A DNA stretch of 64,000 bases. Origin: Triglochin maritima (Eukaryota; Streptophyta; Magnoliopsida; Alismatales; Juncaginaceae). Made by a program: the position numbers and the translations under genes. The stretch covers positions 43,662,201 through 43,726,200 of the forward strand of contig OY821774.1 of the NCBI GenBank assembly GCA_963682175.1. The letters are read 5' to 3'. Below the pieces are notes generated by a model, which made no database searches, had not been told where the DNA came from, and saw only the letters and a list, made by a program, of their open reading frames with translations. Positions 61,753 to 64,000 of this stretch are shown here, piece by piece (positions within the stretch are counted from its first letter, which is position 1; every line of letters begins with the position of its first letter).

Positions 61753-63802
61753 TGTAGGATTTCATGTTTAATTATACATATATATTTTCAAATTTTTTAT
61801 GTATAATAAGGATCAATTTTTAATTTTCTATAATTTATTTCATGCATGCATCAATTTGTTTCAATATCTAGTTTCAAAACTTTATTAAAACAAATATGGG
61901 CTCCGAAATTCATACCTAGAAGTTCTCTAAAACTTCTTGAAGATTCGGAGACGTTGGGGATGCTCCTCGCTGCGCCGGATGCCTCCGAGTATTCACCAAA
62001 CTCTAAACAAGATCGGAGAGAGGGAAGCTAGTCTCTCAATCTCCGATAGGGTTTAGAATCCAATTACTAACCCCTCTTTAATTCTCTTGAGAAGATGATC
62101 TCTTAAGAACTAAAACTAAACTTAAGAATTAAGAGATTTTCGTGGAGAATTATGGAGAGAGAATTTTTGCACAAGAAATAATGAATTAATTAAGGAGGTA
62201 ATGAGATAAACTTGTATTTATAAGCTCTCTCCAAATTACATATTCATGTGCAACCCCTTGCCCATGATTTCATGCAAAATTCCATCTAACCATCCATTAT
62301 TTAATAATAAATAATATTAGCCACGAATTAAATCAATTATGGAACAATTCCAAGCATGATCTAATTAATTCTTAAATTAATTCTGCATAAAACCGTCTGG
62401 ACCGGTCGACCGTTTGGAGGTTCGGTCGACCGTTCGAACCAAGTTTCGGTCGACCGTTGGACATTTGGTCGACCGCTCTCAACATAAAAATATTTCATCA
62501 CAATGTTCGGTCGACCGACCGATAGATTCGGTCGACCGTTCCGAACAGACGAAAATTCCCTGTTATCGGTCGAGACATGTCCGGTCGACCGTGCACGTTC
62601 GGTCGACCGTTTACTGTTGTTCGGTCGACCGGTTGTACACTGTTTTGCAGACTTGTCAAATTTCGGTTTAACCCCTACAAAATTTGACATTTCGGGATTA
62701 GTAGTAAATTCACAACTTATGTAACATATTATCCTATGTAATGATCAATCATTACACCCCATAATATTTACATCACATATGAATTTAATTTAGATTCTAA
62801 TTATGTTATTAATCACAACATAATTTTGATTTTGCTTGTTCACCCCATGTGTCATATTTTCTACATGAAACCCGACACATCTTATGAACTCAAAATCCCC
62901 ATTCCTTGTTTCCCAGTTTTGTGGTGTGACCTATGGGAGGATCTAAACTAAGTTGGCAGTCATATTAATAACTTAATATCACAAGCTATAAGCGGTATCT
63001 AGCTACACATTATAGCTCCCAATTAGTTAGATGTCTTAATTCCACTCGAACCAAAACCCGATCCATTTAGTGATGAAGTGCACCACTTGTGTCCGTCACT
63101 TGCCTCATGATATTAAGAATACACACAAAGTAGTATTGTGTCATCTTTGTATTAGTATTCATTTCTTGATCTCTTTAAGCTAGTTATAAATATGTGACTT
63201 AACTCAAATCACATTGTGCACATTACAACTTTGCTTTATCAAGGGGCCCACTAATATCATCACTCAATTAAGAGGGGCAATGATAGTCTTTTGACTAACT
63301 ATCTTCTCCAACAAAAGTTGTACTTAACCAACCAATGCCTTTACACTACACTTATCGATAGTTCAAGACACTGATCTAATTAAGTATTCCTTAAGTGATC
63401 AGATATAAGTCTCATATCAAAGGACCAAAGACACAGTAAAATATTAATGACACAGAAACACATTTCAATAATATTTTACTTATTAGGTCTATTCAGTATA
63501 CAAAAGTAATATCTTCCTCTTTTGCATACTCGTGTTGTCACTCACTTGTAGAGCTACAATGATCTATGACCAACACGACAATCTTAACCCGGTAATCAAT
63601 GTCCCATGTTAATTACCATGATTGCGAATATCTTTTGTTTTATGTAAACCAATATCTTTTAGAGCTCTACGGTTAAGGACCAAGAGCATCTTCCTTAACA
63701 CTTCTAAAAGACGAATAACATAAACAAGGAACAAAATGATTTCTCATTCAATTAATAATAATTGACATTTAAAAGTAAAACTTTTAGAACACATTCCCTT
63801 CA
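61753..63802 (-). mobile_element. Solo LTR 4, reverse orientation, in MULE C
   Basis: 2050 bp with target duplication CCAGC at 61748-61752 and 63803-63807. On the minus strand it starts TGAAGGGAATG and ends AAATCCTACA, like the GATCCTACA ends of LTRs 1-3. The CGGTCGACCG array (62402-62632) lies upstream of a minus-strand TATAAATA (about 62223-62216), keeping the layout of the other LTRs. It has no recognisable four-hairpin leader, though ATCGGAGA/TCTCCGAT pairing occurs near 62010-62050. No internal region, so a solo LTR. Confidence 0.9.
62402..62632. repeat. CGGTCGACCG palindrome array in LTR 4
   Basis: About ten palindromes, mostly intact, with TCGA cores paired at 19-21 bp (62406/62426, 62450/62469, 62511/62532). 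Dense and short compared with LTRs 1-3. Confidence 0.93.
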
Positions 63803-64000
63803 CCAGCATACTAGCAAATTCCATTTTTCCAATCGCATAACTTCCAAACAGGCACCGAATGGCCAGAAAATGCGTGTGACATTCCTTCTAGCAGTGCAAA
63901 TCCTTATCCTGGTTTGTCGCAATTTGAACCCACGCATTACAGTCATGATGAGTTTGCTGGAAGAGCTGGACCATCTACCTCATATCCCTACCTTGAGCTT

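Larger units (their letters stand above)
59360..64000 (+). mobile_element. MULE C: sister of MULE B, rearranged; runs past the window
   Basis: The left end GGAAAATTTTTCAAAATAAT and the subterminal palindrome field (59485-59990, GAACTCGGCATC...GATGCCGAGTTC) match MULE B in the same orientation. The order is changed. After the leader (to about 60642) comes the PMD segment (from about 60645), then at about 61635 a jump to transposase N-terminal coding sequence. That segment is interrupted by solo LTR 4 and continues to the window edge. The right end is not in view. Confidence 0.88.
61635..64000 (+). pseudogene. MULE C transposase fragment (partial, interrupted)
   Basis: 61635-61752 and 63803-64000 correspond to MULE B 41205-41250 plus 43033-43100, and onward to about 43300 (NTHSPEY region, then SQFEPTHYSHDEFAG). 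The first 110 codons of the transposase are missing. Solo LTR 4 splits the segment. The rest lies outside the window. Confidence 0.8.

Noticed and set aside
28803..62632. Regularly repeated CGGTCGACCG motifs as a CRISPR-like array
   Set aside because: This is plant nuclear DNA, the repeats are only about 10 bp, the spacings are irregular beyond the pairs, and they lie inside LTRs with target duplications.

Overview
This is a stretch of nuclear DNA from a flowering plant, most likely a eudicot. The evidence is spliced genes with plant-type introns, a canonical MIR160 hairpin, a plant tRNA-Val(AAC), plant-specific protein families (CRPK1-type kinase, ARP7, AS8, an EMB1974-like NHL protein, plant mobile domain) and many Mutator-like elements (MULEs) and LTR insertions. 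I cannot name the species. All gene models were built by eye from splice signals and remembered family sequence; no database search was run.

Layout. 1-4.2 kb: a complete six-exon cytoplasmic receptor-like kinase of the CRPK1 type (+). 4.4-7.9 kb: small mobile elements and satellites: a hAT MITE with 8-bp target duplication, a 900-bp foldback MULE with 9-bp target duplication, and a 22-bp minisatellite. 7.9-15.4 kb: gene-poor, but it holds MIR160 on the minus strand. 15.4-21.3 kb: complete seven-exon ARP7 (-). 22.7-26.8 kb: AS8-like gene (-), then tRNA-Val (+). 27-34.3 kb: MULE A, a decayed transposase with a C-terminal OTU-type domain, cut by two solo LTRs. 36.7-39.3 kb: a 2.5-kb solo LTR. 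39.6-49.7 kb: MULE B, a 10-kb element with 9-bp target duplication that carries transposase and plant-mobile-domain (PMD) pseudogenes and two solo LTRs. 49.8-58.8 kb: a thirteen-exon EMB1974-like NHL gene (+) with a MULE carrying a gene fragment in one intron. 59.4-64 kb: MULE C, a sister of MULE B whose PMD and transposase segments have been reshuffled; it runs off the window and holds a reverse-oriented solo LTR.

How the parts relate. Four host protein genes, one miRNA gene and one tRNA gene sit in a transposon-rich background. Six solo LTRs are present, each with a 5-bp target duplication (one has a single mismatch), and five of them landed inside MULE transposase genes. No full-length retrotransposon is visible. 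Three related LTRs (28.4, 30.7 and 41.3 kb) share a regulatory layout: an array of paired palindromes (core CGGTCGACCG, partners usually 19-22 bp apart), a CCCAACGGCT motif, a TATA box, then four consecutive hairpins whose stems differ between copies by compensating changes. The same palindrome pairs occur in two other LTRs. This package is the most novel signal here. The MULE PMD cargo and its rearrangement, and the NHL gene starting only 167 bp from the end of MULE B, come next.
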